From: Pigmentibacter sp. JX0631
GTDB lineage: Bacteria; Bdellovibrionota_B; Oligoflexia; Silvanigrellales; Silvanigrellaceae
DNA: 64,000 nucleotides
Direction of reading: 5' to 3'
Assembly (NCBI RefSeq): GCF_029873255.1
Contig: NZ_CP123622.1
Coordinates: 2,269,001 to 2,333,000, forward strand
A program made the translations under genes and the position numbers. The notes under the pieces were generated by a model that was not told where the DNA came from, did not search any database, and worked only from the letters and a program-made list of their open reading frames with translations. This document shows positions 24,685 through 34,366 of the stretch, one piece after another; within the stretch, counting starts at the first letter, position 1; every line of letters starts with the position of its first letter.

Positions 24685-27129
24685 TTATTCTTTAGCAAAA
24701 AATGTTTCTGATTGCGATAGGTACCAGCCTAATAATTTATTTTCATTGCCAAAAGTCAATACATTTTCATTAAATCGATATTTTTTATTTTTAGCAATTT
24801 CTTTTAAATCATCGAATTTAATTTTAGATTCATTAAAAGAGAAAATTTTTATATTACTATTATCATTTATACATAATACAACTTCAGAATCCGTAATAAA
24901 ATATAACTTATCTTTATCAAATTTGAAATTTAAAATATTTGCTTCAATCAATTCTAGTGTATTTGTACTTTCAGAAATGTAATATAAATCTCTTACCAAT
25001 GGGTTATATAAAAATATACCATTCTTATTTTTTCCAATAATTATTAAATCATTTTTATTAATTCTATTTGGATTTAATGGATTAATAAAAATATTATTTT
25101 TTGTATCAAACCAAGCTTTATTGTTTCGAGTTAAATAATTTTCAATCTCAACAAAACTTACCTTTTGGTCATTTCTATTTAAAATATCACTTAAAAAATT
25201 TTCAATATTAGAGATGTTTTGTTTACTAAAATCGTAACTAGAAATTAAGTTTTTTCCTATATTTTCATCAAATATTTTATACACACCATTTTTTTGCTTT
25301 ACTACAATTTCTTTTGGTTTACTACCTGGTACAAAATGCAGGAGTTTATTCCCAATAAAAATTGTATTTCCAAAGAAAGTTGTCTCACCTAGAATATCAG
25401 TTGCATCGATAAACCATTTGTCGTTACTATTCGCCTCAAATTGATATTCCGCATAATTAGAAATTTTTAAATAGTAATCACCACCATTGCCTTTAAATTT
25501 ATATTGAATTTTATTCGCTAGATCGTATGGTATTTTGGGAACTACAAGAATATTTTTAGTAGGGCTTAATGTAACATCTATTTCTGTTGGAATATAGCGA
25601 ATATCAAAATCATTTACTACATGCTGATAAAACTTCCAATTAAAAAATTCATAGATAAATTTAAATTTATTTGAACGTTGAATATTCCGAAGTTTTTCTA
25701 AGCTTGGAGAATTAATATGGTGAATACCAGGAACTGCTGCATAAGAATATTCAACATAGGCTTCTGGCATAGTAGGTAATAAAATTGGTTTTGAGTTGCT
25801 GTATGATAATTCTTTCGATGAATCAAAATTAAATGCTGAAAGCAAAGAAAAAGTTTTTTCTTTATTACTTGAAATTGAAGGAGAATCGGTTAGTCTCGGA
25901 AGTGAATAAAATACTCCGCCATACTCTTCCCAATTTTCTGTTTCATAAACAAAATAATCTCCAAAATTAATTTTTATTTTACTAGAATCGGATAAATCTA
26001 TCTTTTTTATTGGGACATGTTGAACAGGATATTTTTTTTCTCCTGATATTATAATTGGGCTACGGTGAACTAAGTTGTTGGAATAAAAATTAGCATAAGA
26101 AAATTCAATATATTTTTGATAAATATTGTTTTTTCCAAATTCTTGATAACTATTGTAAAAATTAATTATTTTCTCACTATTAGTTTTTACACTTTCAATT
26201 GTGTTGACACTGTCAGAATTAATTAATTCATAGTAAACATCGATATCTTTTATATCATCTAGCATGCTATCAATTGATGATGAAATTGTTTTTTCGTTAC
26301 TGAAAAAAGAGTTTTTAATATTAGTAATATTTTTTGAGTGATCATAAAAAAACTGAGAAAAATTTACATTCGTTGTTTTTTCTATTCTATCAGCATAAAA
26401 ATCATTGAAATCAAAATTTATGAATTCTATATTAAGTAAGTTCTTTTCTAAAAATTCCGTAAAATTTTTGGTAAATGTTTCTAATTCATCTGGAATAATA
26501 GTTAAATTTTTTCCTAACTGAATTATTAGGTTTTTTTTATCAACGACATCAAAATCTACCAGACTAAATCCAGCTAAAAAATGTGCGAATAAGTATTTGT
26601 TTAAGTTTGAATTATTAGTATTTTTAAATTCATTAACAATTTGATTAATAATATAAATAGATTCAAAGTCCGAACTTTTTACTTTTTGTTTAAATTCATA
26701 GTCAGAGTAATATATAAAATATTTATTTATATTTCTAATATTAGTTTGAATGACGCTTAGCAATTGAATAAATGAATTTAAATCTTCGTCAGCATCAATA
26801 TTAATATCAATTGTAATAAATTGTTCAGTGCTGATTAAGGTTAATTTTCTCTCATCATTTTCAATAAGAATAGGAAAAAGATCGGTTTCAATTTTGTATT
26901 TATTAACTAATTTTGTATATGTTTTTAAAAAATCAGTAGCAATGCTTTTTGATAACAATTTTAAATCATAATATTCTTTTGATAATTCTTCATTTTTGAA
27001 TTGCTTATTTTCATGAATATAATTTTTAATTACATTTTCTTTATTTTCGTTTTTATCTGTTTTTTTACTGCAATAAACGTTAAAAAGTGCCACAGATGTA
27101 AGGAGAAATGCTTTAATAGAGTTATTCAT
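24685..27129 (-). CDS. 814-aa lipoprotein, pore-less paralogue of the TcdA/TcdB-pore-like protein
   Basis: A large lipoprotein (signal, Cys20 with an unusual Tyr at -1: FNVYC). The region about 375-580 aligns with 500-705 of the next-upstream operon protein. Shared blocks are FGDYFVYETENWEEYGG, ILLPTMPEAYVEY, FKFIYEFFNW, PTEIDVTL, IQYKFKGNGGDYYLKIS and KWFIDA; the C-terminal ends also match (GWYLSQSETFF). These blocks are those of the region after the pore helices in TcdA/TcdB. The stretch where the 975-aa protein has two hydrophobic helices is here purely polar (about 200-340), so it cannot insert by itself. It may pair with the pore protein. AAGGA precedes the ATG; gaps to neighbours are 14 and 36 bases. 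Confidence 0.72.
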   Translation of the reverse strand: MNNSIKAFLLTSVALFNVYCSKKTDKNENKENVIKNYIHENKQFKNEELSKEYYDLKLLSKSIATDFLKTYTKLVNKYKIETDLFPILIENDERKLTLISTEQFITIDINIDADEDLNSFIQLLSVIQTNIRNINKYFIYYSDYEFKQKVKSSDFESIYIINQIVNEFKNTNNSNLNKYLFAHFLAGFSLVDFDVVDKKNLIIQLGKNLTIIPDELETFTKNFTEFLEKNLLNIEFINFDFNDFYADRIEKTTNVNFSQFFYDHSKNITNIKNSFFSNEKTISSSIDSMLDDIKDIDVYYELINSDSVNTIESVKTNSEKIINFYNSYQEFGKNNIYQKYIEFSYANFYSNNLVHRSPIIISGEKKYPVQHVPIKKIDLSDSSKIKINFGDYFVYETENWEEYGGVFYSLPRLTDSPSISSNKEKTFSLLSAFNFDSSKELSYSNSKPILLPTMPEAYVEYSYAAVPGIHHINSPSLEKLRNIQRSNKFKFIYEFFNWKFYQHVVNDFDIRYIPTEIDVTLSPTKNILVVPKIPYDLANKIQYKFKGNGGDYYLKISNYAEYQFEANSNDKWFIDATDILGETTFFGNTIFIGNKLLHFVPGSKPKEIVVKQKNGVYKIFDENIGKNLISSYDFSKQNISNIENFLSDILNRNDQKVSFVEIENYLTRNNKAWFDTKNNIFINPLNPNRINKNDLIIIGKNKNGIFLYNPLVRDLYYISESTNTLELIEANILNFKFDKDKLYFITDSEVVLCINDNSNIKIFSFNESKIKFDDLKEIAKNKKYRFNENVLTFGNENKLLGWYLSQSETFFAKE

Positions 27130-27143
27130 TTGTTTTATCCTTT

Positions 27144-30071
27144 TTAGCCTATTTTATTTTTAAAAAAATCAGAAATTTTTTGTAAAAATGTTGGTTCATT
27201 TTTAAGATCTTTACTCATAAAAGAGTCACTATTTTTTAAATACCATCCGGTAAAAATATCATTATCATTAAAAATAAGAATTTCGTCGCTCAAATTTAAA
27301 TTGTATTCAGCGGCTATATCCTTAATAATTTGAGGGTTATTCTCCGCTGCTTTGATAGAAATTAAATGTTTAATATTTTCTTTAACTGCAATTCCTATGT
27401 TTTCCTTTGTTTTATAATATAAATTATTATTTTCAAAATAAAATTCATTAATTTCATCATCAACAAGATCTAACGGATTATTATGAATAAGAGCATTTTC
27501 TTCATAGGGCATTGAATATAATTCTTTTCTCACTGGGTTATAGAAATAGTAATATTTAGTTGATTTCCCAACAATTACTAAATTTTGATTTAATCTGGTA
27601 TACCTAGTGTATTTTCTTATTCCATTTTCCACAGGATTTGGTGCAATTATTTTATTATTATCAATTTCAAACCATGCTTTTTTATCTTTTACTTTATCGT
27701 AATTATCAATTTCAATGTAACCAGAAGGTTGAATTTGATAATTGATATTCTCTTTTATAACCTGTTTAATATCATTATTGTAATTATAATCAATGATCAT
27801 GAGTTTAAATGTATTTGTATTTTGATCAAATTTTCTATATACACCATCGTGAGTTAAAACAATTAATTCTTTTGGAAATTTTTTATCTATAAATTTGATT
27901 GAAGTTTTCCCTATTTTTAGCTCATTTTCTAATAAACTAATATTTTTTTCTGTATCTTGGGCGTCTATAAACCATTTTTCCGTTTGACTTGAATTTATAC
28001 TGTAATTCGAATCATTCGATATTTTTAAATAATAACTACCATTGCCGCTAATAAAATTATAATGAATTTTATTTTTCCAATCTTGCGGATAAATAGGTGA
28101 GAAAAATGAATAATCACTATCGCCAAGAAGGAGTTGAACAGTCGTTGGTTGAAAATCAAATTTCATAGAACGAATAGCATACTCTATTGGATGTGGATTA
28201 AAGAAAGTTAGCATAAATTTGAAATTTTTTTCTTGAATCTCTTGTAGAGCACTGAATTCTGATTTTCCAGTTTTACTTATAATAAATGGTGTATAATCAA
28301 ATGTGTATGATATATATGATTCAGGTACCATTGGTAGAATAATAGGTGCATTTTCTATAAAAGGTATTTCTTTTTGCGAATCAAAAGAATATGCTTCATT
28401 TAAGGAAATAACTCGCTGTTTATCATTTGAAGAAGTTGGCTTGTCATCAAATGGATGTAAATTAGGAGAGTTATAAAAAGTCCCACCATACTCTTTCCAC
28501 CTAGTTGTTTCATAAAGATAGTGTGTACCATAGGTAATTTTTACTTTATTTTTTTCTCTCAAATTTAATTCTTTAATTACTATATCATGATTTTTTGCGT
28601 TTTGTTTTAAATGTCCATTTTCATCCTCAATAAAGTGGTAGTCTTTATAGGCAAAATTATTAATAGGTTTTATTTCAATGTGTGAGTTAAATGTGGTTCT
28701 AAAATCAGTAAAAGTGCCTACTGTATGAAAATCTTTTTTATAGTGATTAAAACGATCGGCTATTTCAGCGGTTTGGGAAATAGCTTTTGCAGAAGCTTCT
28801 GCAAAACCTGTGAAACCAATTGCTAATCCTGCAAATGGAACAGCTAAAGCCCCAATAGCTGATGAAGCCGTTAAAGCCCCTGTTTTATACAGAATTAAAT
28901 TTGATACACCCATTAACAAACCAGTAGAGTCAAAGAAAACCTGAGTACCATATTGAATTTGATCTGCTGTTGTTTCTGCTTTAATTAACTCTGTAAAACT
29001 TAATCCAACACTTACTACATTTAAAACTGAACTAGCTACTGATGAAATATTGCTAATTTTAGTCATTAATTTAGAAGCATTTATTTTCTGTTTAGTAAAA
29101 GCTTTGATTAATTCTGCCGTTTGAATAGTATCGCTTACTACTTGTTCACCTAAACTTGCTAAATTTACATAAGTATGAGCTTTTAAATATTCACTCATAT
29201 TCTTGTTAAATTCAAATTTACTATCAATGCTACTTTTTTCAAATAAATCAAATAATGTTTGAATGACTAAGGCAGCCGTTAATCCTTGTGTTCCATGCAC
29301 ATTCAATAAATGAATATCATAATTATTATCAATGCTTCGAAATTGTTTTAAACGTGTATAATTTTCGGCTAAGTATTGTTTAAATTTGGAAATATTTTTA
29401 ATTTCTTCATTGTCAGAAATTGAAATAGATTTTACTTCATAACTTTTTTTATTCATGAAGGAAATAGTTTTATTTGACTCATGAAAATCTTCTAGAAGGG
29501 GGAAAAAATCAGATGAAATATTATTTTTCTTTGCTAGGCTACTCACTGTATCCGAAAATTTCCTTGCAATAAAAGTAGTTTCATATATCGCAAAATATTT
29601 TTCAAATGAATAGTCATGTCTATTTAGATTTTCAAATGAAGGTTGATTGCTGAAATTTAAAAACGTATCTTTATTGTGCAAAAATTTTATATTATCATAT
29701 ATTTCTTGTTTGTACTTTATAAAATTTAAGTGTTTTTCTTCACCAAGATTTTTAATTTCTTGCAAATATTTTCGATAAATTTCTTCTAATTTATTTAACA
29801 ATTTATGAGAGTTGTAAATATTTTCATCTTTTTTTATAAAATACCAATCAATTGCTTCATCTAAATCATCATATTCTGCACTGGTGATAATACTTTTTAG
29901 AGATTCTTTAATACTGTCAATATTTTCGTTTAATTCAATATTGGAACATGAACTGAAATTTGTAATTGCTGAAGTTTTATTATCCGCTGAATTTTTATTT
30001 TCTTTGCAACTTGCAAATAGAACTATACTTGCTAATATACTGGTATTAATTGTTAAATTTTTTGAAAACAT
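27144..30071 (-). CDS. 975-aa lipoprotein with TcdA/TcdB pore-forming/translocation-like region (putative toxin subunit)
   Basis: A lipoprotein (FASC, Cys22) whose residues about 250-710 resemble the TcdA_TcdB_pore region of Clostridioides difficile toxins. Visible parallels, from memory of TcdB: LLNVHGTQGLTAALVIQTL; hydrophobic helices at about 378-424 with ALAVPFAGLAIGF against LLVPLAGISAGI; then IVIKELNL, PIILPMVPESYISY against LMVLPNAPNRVFAW, IHYNFISGNGSYYLKIS against LSYSFYGSGGTYALSLS, and KWFIDA against VWIIDV. The glucosyltransferase, cysteine protease and CROP repeats are absent; residues 23-250 are a helical novel N-terminus and 710-975 a beta-rich novel end. Such regions insert into host endosomes and pass an enzyme through. 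It is co-transcribed with a deaminase-toxin-like gene 11 bases upstream. AAGGA precedes the ATG. Confidence 0.78.
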   Translation of the reverse strand: MFSKNLTINTSILASIVLFASCKENKNSADNKTSAITNFSSCSNIELNENIDSIKESLKSIITSAEYDDLDEAIDWYFIKKDENIYNSHKLLNKLEEIYRKYLQEIKNLGEEKHLNFIKYKQEIYDNIKFLHNKDTFLNFSNQPSFENLNRHDYSFEKYFAIYETTFIARKFSDTVSSLAKKNNISSDFFPLLEDFHESNKTISFMNKKSYEVKSISISDNEEIKNISKFKQYLAENYTRLKQFRSIDNNYDIHLLNVHGTQGLTAALVIQTLFDLFEKSSIDSKFEFNKNMSEYLKAHTYVNLASLGEQVVSDTIQTAELIKAFTKQKINASKLMTKISNISSVASSVLNVVSVGLSFTELIKAETTADQIQYGTQVFFDSTGLLMGVSNLILYKTGALTASSAIGALAVPFAGLAIGFTGFAEASAKAISQTAEIADRFNHYKKDFHTVGTFTDFRTTFNSHIEIKPINNFAYKDYHFIEDENGHLKQNAKNHDIVIKELNLREKNKVKITYGTHYLYETTRWKEYGGTFYNSPNLHPFDDKPTSSNDKQRVISLNEAYSFDSQKEIPFIENAPIILPMVPESYISYTFDYTPFIISKTGKSEFSALQEIQEKNFKFMLTFFNPHPIEYAIRSMKFDFQPTTVQLLLGDSDYSFFSPIYPQDWKNKIHYNFISGNGSYYLKISNDSNYSINSSQTEKWFIDAQDTEKNISLLENELKIGKTSIKFIDKKFPKELIVLTHDGVYRKFDQNTNTFKLMIIDYNYNNDIKQVIKENINYQIQPSGYIEIDNYDKVKDKKAWFEIDNNKIIAPNPVENGIRKYTRYTRLNQNLVIVGKSTKYYYFYNPVRKELYSMPYEENALIHNNPLDLVDDEINEFYFENNNLYYKTKENIGIAVKENIKHLISIKAAENNPQIIKDIAAEYNLNLSDEILIFNDNDIFTGWYLKNSDSFMSKDLKNEPTFLQKISDFFKNKIG

Positions 30072-30082
30072 TTTTTTTCCTT

Positions 30083-31783
30083 TTAGTTGTATAATTCTTT
30101 CATATTTTTTGGATGTATTTGTAGTATATCTACTTTTATTTCTGGTCTTAATCTATTAAAATAATGAAAAGCATTCGTGCATGATAGACAAACTGGTAAT
30201 GAGGAATATATTGTTAATTTACCTTCTGTATTTATTCCTGTTTTTTCTGTTTTATTTAGTAAAGTTTCAAGAATTTTAATTTCAGCATCTGCTTCTCTTT
30301 GGTTGGTATTTATTTCTCTAAGTGATGAATCAATTAATTGATCTTTTTCAAGATTTGATTGCAGACTATTTACTTCATTTAAAAAGAAATTATTTTTATC
30401 TTCTACTTTAAAAGCAGGAAGTTTTGTATTTTCATTTGTATAATTTGCAAAATATTGTTTTGAATTTTCATTGTTTTTAAAAGTTATGTTAGAGCCACTA
30501 ACTGTAAAATATTCATTTGGAATTTCTCCAATCAATGTGCTTGAGTTTGTACTTAGTTCTAAAACAGCGTAGGAAACAGTTCTTATTTTTGTTTTATTTA
30601 AGGGATTTAACTCGCTAAGAAATTTTTTTCTTGATTCTTCAACTAAATGTTTTTCTTTAAAAGTTGTTTCTAGTGGATTTTTTATTTTTACTTTAATTTT
30701 ATCAAAAGCTGCTTTAAATGTATCAAAATGTCTTTTTCCTGGAGTTGTGTCTGTTAAAATATTTCTTGGCTCAATAAATGAATTTGGTTTGTCAAATTTT
30801 ACTTGGAAAATTGCGCTTTTATTATTTTGAGCGTCTTCTTTTTTAATGAGTAAAGAATTATAAAGATTATACTGCTTTTTTGCCTCTTTTAATTCAATAG
30901 AAATAATATCTACGGGATGAATTTCTCCTGCTGAAATTTTATACTTTTTAATATTGTAGTTTAGAATTTGTCCATCTTGTTCTAATTTGTAGGAACTAGT
31001 TTGTTTGTTATGAAACCATGAATTTACTTCTGAAGCAATTGTTGGTACTAAAACATGTAAATAGTATACAGAATCAGCTCCTGTGAATTTAGTTAAAGCA
31101 TCATTAATTGAAAATAAATTTGCTCCTTTGGTATCGCTTTTTACTGGAATAAATTCGCTCTGTTTGCTTATAAAAGTATACAATTCATTATTATTAGCTG
31201 TATTTTCAATTATGGCATAATTTGTATTGAAGTGAGTTTTTTCTAAAACAAGATCTGTATTAGAACTTAAATAAATTTTAGATTTTATATTATATTGTTT
31301 CGTATTTTTATAAAAATTTTGTAAATATTCATTTGTTTTATTCATTCCAAGTCTATGATTATAAGTGTAAATATTTAAAATATATTGTTCATTTTTTTGT
31401 AGAGTTTCTTTTGATATTCTATTTATAATTTTTAAGTCAGGGTCTTCTCTTCTCATTTCATTAATGTAAACTTCATTAAAGGCAGAATTTTTTACATTAT
31501 TAAAACCATCTTCTGAATGTACGGCATAAAATTTTTTAACTTGTTTTTTACTTACATTTATTAATTCAGCATAGGAAGCGCCAATTATATTTTTATTTTT
31601 AGCATGATTTTTAATTTTATCTAACGCAACTTTGTATCCTCTATAAGCTTCAGATTCATTAGATAAAGGTATTTGTTTAATAGTTGGAATTTGTTTTTCT
31701 GTTATTTGACATTGCATAGGCAATGCTTGCTGCTGGAAAATAAAACCTAAAGGGATGTAATAAATAGCTATATTTTTTTTCAC
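30083..31783 (-). CDS. Exported protein with C-terminal toxin-type cytidine-deaminase fold
   Basis: A 566-aa protein, first gene of the operon. A weak signal peptide covers about 1-23. The C-terminus has the zinc-deaminase signature of BURPS668_1122-type toxin deaminases: DAEIKILETLL (Asp499-Ala500-Glu501, with Asp in the usual His place), KLTIYSS, and PVCLSC (Cys532, Cys535), then RPEIKVDI. Such domains deaminate cytosine or adenine in nucleic acids. Residues about 45-170 look like a degenerate copy: AYRGYKVALDKIK, ASYAEL, DPDLKIINRI and LNIYTY line up with HFDTFKAAFDKIK, VSYAVL, DAEIKILETL and LTIYSS, but Glu and both Cys are lost. The start is a GTG with AAGGA eight bases upstream. No immunity gene is obvious. 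Confidence 0.7.
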   Translation of the reverse strand: MKKNIAIYYIPLGFIFQQQALPMQCQITEKQIPTIKQIPLSNESEAYRGYKVALDKIKNHAKNKNIIGASYAELINVSKKQVKKFYAVHSEDGFNNVKNSAFNEVYINEMRREDPDLKIINRISKETLQKNEQYILNIYTYNHRLGMNKTNEYLQNFYKNTKQYNIKSKIYLSSNTDLVLEKTHFNTNYAIIENTANNNELYTFISKQSEFIPVKSDTKGANLFSINDALTKFTGADSVYYLHVLVPTIASEVNSWFHNKQTSSYKLEQDGQILNYNIKKYKISAGEIHPVDIISIELKEAKKQYNLYNSLLIKKEDAQNNKSAIFQVKFDKPNSFIEPRNILTDTTPGKRHFDTFKAAFDKIKVKIKNPLETTFKEKHLVEESRKKFLSELNPLNKTKIRTVSYAVLELSTNSSTLIGEIPNEYFTVSGSNITFKNNENSKQYFANYTNENTKLPAFKVEDKNNFFLNEVNSLQSNLEKDQLIDSSLREINTNQREADAEIKILETLLNKTEKTGINTEGKLTIYSSLPVCLSCTNAFHYFNRLRPEIKVDILQIHPKNMKELYN

Positions 31784-32316
31784 TTATTGAATCCTTGATA
31801 TTATTGAAAAATATAAAAAATTAATAAATTTATATAATAAAATTAATTAATTAAATAAATTTACAAAAAGGATTCTATGAGTAACAAAATTTAATAGCAT
31901 GCAAAAATAATATATAAGTAAAATTTTTACTAAATAGAAATAATATTATTAATTAAATTAAATGTATAGAAAATATTTTCGCAAGCATTAATAAAAATTA
32001 TATAATTATTTAAAATTATAAAAAATTTTAATTTAGTAAATTTTATCTTTTAATTTAAATAAGTTATCTTAGAGTTTACTAATCTTTAGTTTTTCTGAAA
32101 CTTAAAAATATTTTTGAGCAAACATCTTTTAAACGAATGGGAAATTTTTTCTGACAAAAAAGTCAAAATAGCTTTTAACTATGAATATTATTACATAATT
32201 TTTTTGGGAATTAATATAAAGTAATAGATATAACATTTAAATTTAGGATAGAAAGCTAAAATAATTAAAGAAACTAAGTTCTGTTAAGTTAAAATGTCTG
32301 AGGTACAATTGCCCGA
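31784..32316. other. AT-rich divergent promoter region of the toxin-like operon and the sensor kinase
   Basis: This 533-base spacer is extremely AT-rich and separates the deaminase gene from the histidine kinase gene. No protein gene, tRNA or strong hairpin is visible. GAATCCTT (31789-31796) and AAGGATTC (31867-31874) are complementary, but the first is simply the ribosome site region. A 15-codon ORF at 32294-32341 overlaps the kinase start out of frame. Both promoters must lie here. Confidence 0.45.
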
Positions 32317-34365
32317 ATGCTGCATTCAAAAAGATCTTTAAAAGCATATTATTTTTTTATTCTTTTTTTATCATTAGTTTTACCCTTCCTTTTTTCAATT
32401 GGAATCTTGTCATTTTTAGTAATAAACTCAAATAAAAGAATAGACTTAGCTAATAAACAATTAAAAAGAAGTATTGAATTAGAACTAGTTGATTCGTTAT
32501 ACAAGTATCAAAATACAATTCAATCAATACTTCAATCGGAGGAATTAAAGTTTCTCTTAAATTCTACAATAGATAATGAAAGTAATTATCGAAAAAAACT
32601 AAGTGAACTTATTCTTTTAAAAACTTCAGAATTAGATTTTAAAAGAAGTGACTGGAATATATTTAATTCAAGAGGAAAACTGGTATATTCTAGTAAAAAA
32701 AATGAACGTTTTATTGAAAAAATTAATGATTTAATTCTAAAAGATAATGGATATTTATTTTTAGATAACAAAAAACAAACAATAAATTTTATTATTCCTA
32801 TTAATTACTATATCCAAAAAAATAGTATCAAAAATAATGGTTTTGTATTTGTTGATATATCAATTGAAGAAATAAAAAGTAAATTTCCAGAGATAATAAA
32901 TATTCATAAAATTGGCAATGAAATTGATATTAGTAATTTAAGTATTGAGACGAATTTGTCATATCAAAAAAGAACTAGTAATTTAATATTATACATATAC
33001 TCTTGCATAATTTTGTTGTTTATTATAGTTTGTAGTTTATTTGGATATAAAATATTTAAGAAAAATATTATAAATAAAATTTTGTCATTAAAAATTAGAA
33101 TCAGAAATGAAATTGATAAGAACTATAACAGCGATGTAAAAAATGAATTAGAATCTCTTTCACTGATTTTTGACTACTATTTAAGATATTCAAAATTTTT
33201 ACAAAACCACTTACTTCTTAATTCAAAACTTTCTGCAGCAGGAAATTTAGCTCATTTTATAGCACATGATTTAAGAAAACCATTTTCAAAATTAAGATAT
33301 TTTGTTGGTGAAGTTAAAAATTTTTCTAGTTTAATAAAATTAAGAAACTTTATAAATGAATTTGAAGTTTCACTTCTTGATTCAATAGACTATGTAGACC
33401 ACTTTTTGAATGAAATTATGGAGGCTTCAATAGAAAAAGTTGAAAATGTTCAACTTGTTCCAATAGAAGATATTATTTTAGGAGCATTGTCGCAAATATC
33501 TTTTGGTAATAGAGAAGTAAACATTAATTTTCAATATAAAACTGATGATAATTTAGTTCTCCAAGTATCCAGACAAAGAATTATAAGGGTTTTTATTAAT
33601 TTATTGAGTAATGCTTATGAAGCAATGAACTACAATGGAAATATTTGGATACTTAGTAAAGAAAAAGTATTTAATGAAAAGCTTTTTCTTGAGATAAGCA
33701 TAGGTAATAGTAATTCACTTATTCCTGCTAATTTGATTGATAAAATATTTGAACCATTTTTCACACTGAATAAAAAAAATGGAACAGGATTAGGTTTAGC
33801 AATAGTGCAAAAAATAATTAATTTGCATGGAGGAAATATTAAATGTTTTAACATTCCTAATAAAGGGGTAGAATTTGTTTTTTATTTACCTGCAGAAAAA
33901 ATGCACTACAGTAGTAATACTTTTCATTTACCAAATAGTTTTAAATTAGAAAGTAGTAAATATCAAAATCTTCAATTTGATTCTGATTTTGAGATGAAAA
34001 AAAGTATAATTATTTTAGATGATGATCCATTAATTATTAGAAGTTGGAAAAGATCTTTGAAAAATGTAAATACTATTTCTTTTCTTTATCCAGAAGAGTT
34101 ATTAGAATATTTTTATAAGCACCCAAAAATGTTTAGCGATGAAATTGATTTTATAATTTCTGATTACTATTTTGGAAATAATTCTAATTTAAGTTTTAAA
34201 GATTTTGTATCTGATTTAAGAAATTTGTTTCAAGGTATAATTTTTTTGTCCACCGATAGTGAGAATATTGAAACAGCTTTGTTAGATAAATATCAAATAG
34301 TAAAGATTGAAAAAAAGATATATGGTTATGATCAATTGGTAGCAATTAAGAAAAAATTAAAGTGA
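32317..34365 (+). CDS. Membrane hybrid sensor histidine kinase with C-terminal receiver
   Basis: A 682-aa kinase. TM1 (about 11-36) and TM2 (about 224-247) enclose a periplasmic sensor of about 185 residues. The H-box is AHFIAHDLRKPFSKLRYF with His317, the N-box RVFINLLSNAYEAM, and the ATP lid GTGLGLAIVQKIINLHGG. Residues about 563-682 are a receiver: SIIILDDDPLII supplies the acidic pocket, IISDYYF the phospho-accepting Asp, LSTDSE the Thr/Ser, and KIEKKIY the Lys. The protein could phosphorylate itself and hand on to another protein; no DNA-binding partner is adjacent. The ATG has no clear ribosome site. It is divergent from the toxin-like operon and may respond to the same condition. It ends one base before the convergent pmbA stop. 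Confidence 0.9.
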   Translation: MLHSKRSLKAYYFFILFLSLVLPFLFSIGILSFLVINSNKRIDLANKQLKRSIELELVDSLYKYQNTIQSILQSEELKFLLNSTIDNESNYRKKLSELILLKTSELDFKRSDWNIFNSRGKLVYSSKKNERFIEKINDLILKDNGYLFLDNKKQTINFIIPINYYIQKNSIKNNGFVFVDISIEEIKSKFPEIINIHKIGNEIDISNLSIETNLSYQKRTSNLILYIYSCIILLFIIVCSLFGYKIFKKNIINKILSLKIRIRNEIDKNYNSDVKNELESLSLIFDYYLRYSKFLQNHLLLNSKLSAAGNLAHFIAHDLRKPFSKLRYFVGEVKNFSSLIKLRNFINEFEVSLLDSIDYVDHFLNEIMEASIEKVENVQLVPIEDIILGALSQISFGNREVNINFQYKTDDNLVLQVSRQRIIRVFINLLSNAYEAMNYNGNIWILSKEKVFNEKLFLEISIGNSNSLIPANLIDKIFEPFFTLNKKNGTGLGLAIVQKIINLHGGNIKCFNIPNKGVEFVFYLPAEKMHYSSNTFHLPNSFKLESSKYQNLQFDSDFEMKKSIIILDDDPLIIRSWKRSLKNVNTISFLYPEELLEYFYKHPKMFSDEIDFIISDYYFGNNSNLSFKDFVSDLRNLFQGIIFLSTDSENIETALLDKYQIVKIEKKIYGYDQLVAIKKKLK

Positions 34366-34366
34366 A

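Noticed and set aside
31789-31874. GAATCCTT/AAGGATTC inverted repeat as operator
   Set aside because: One arm is the Shine-Dalgarno region of the deaminase gene, and an 8-bp match 70 bases apart is weak.
32294-32341. 15-codon upstream ORF overlapping the sensor kinase start
   Set aside because: No ribosome site and no conserved-looking peptide; probably chance, though it could matter for initiation.
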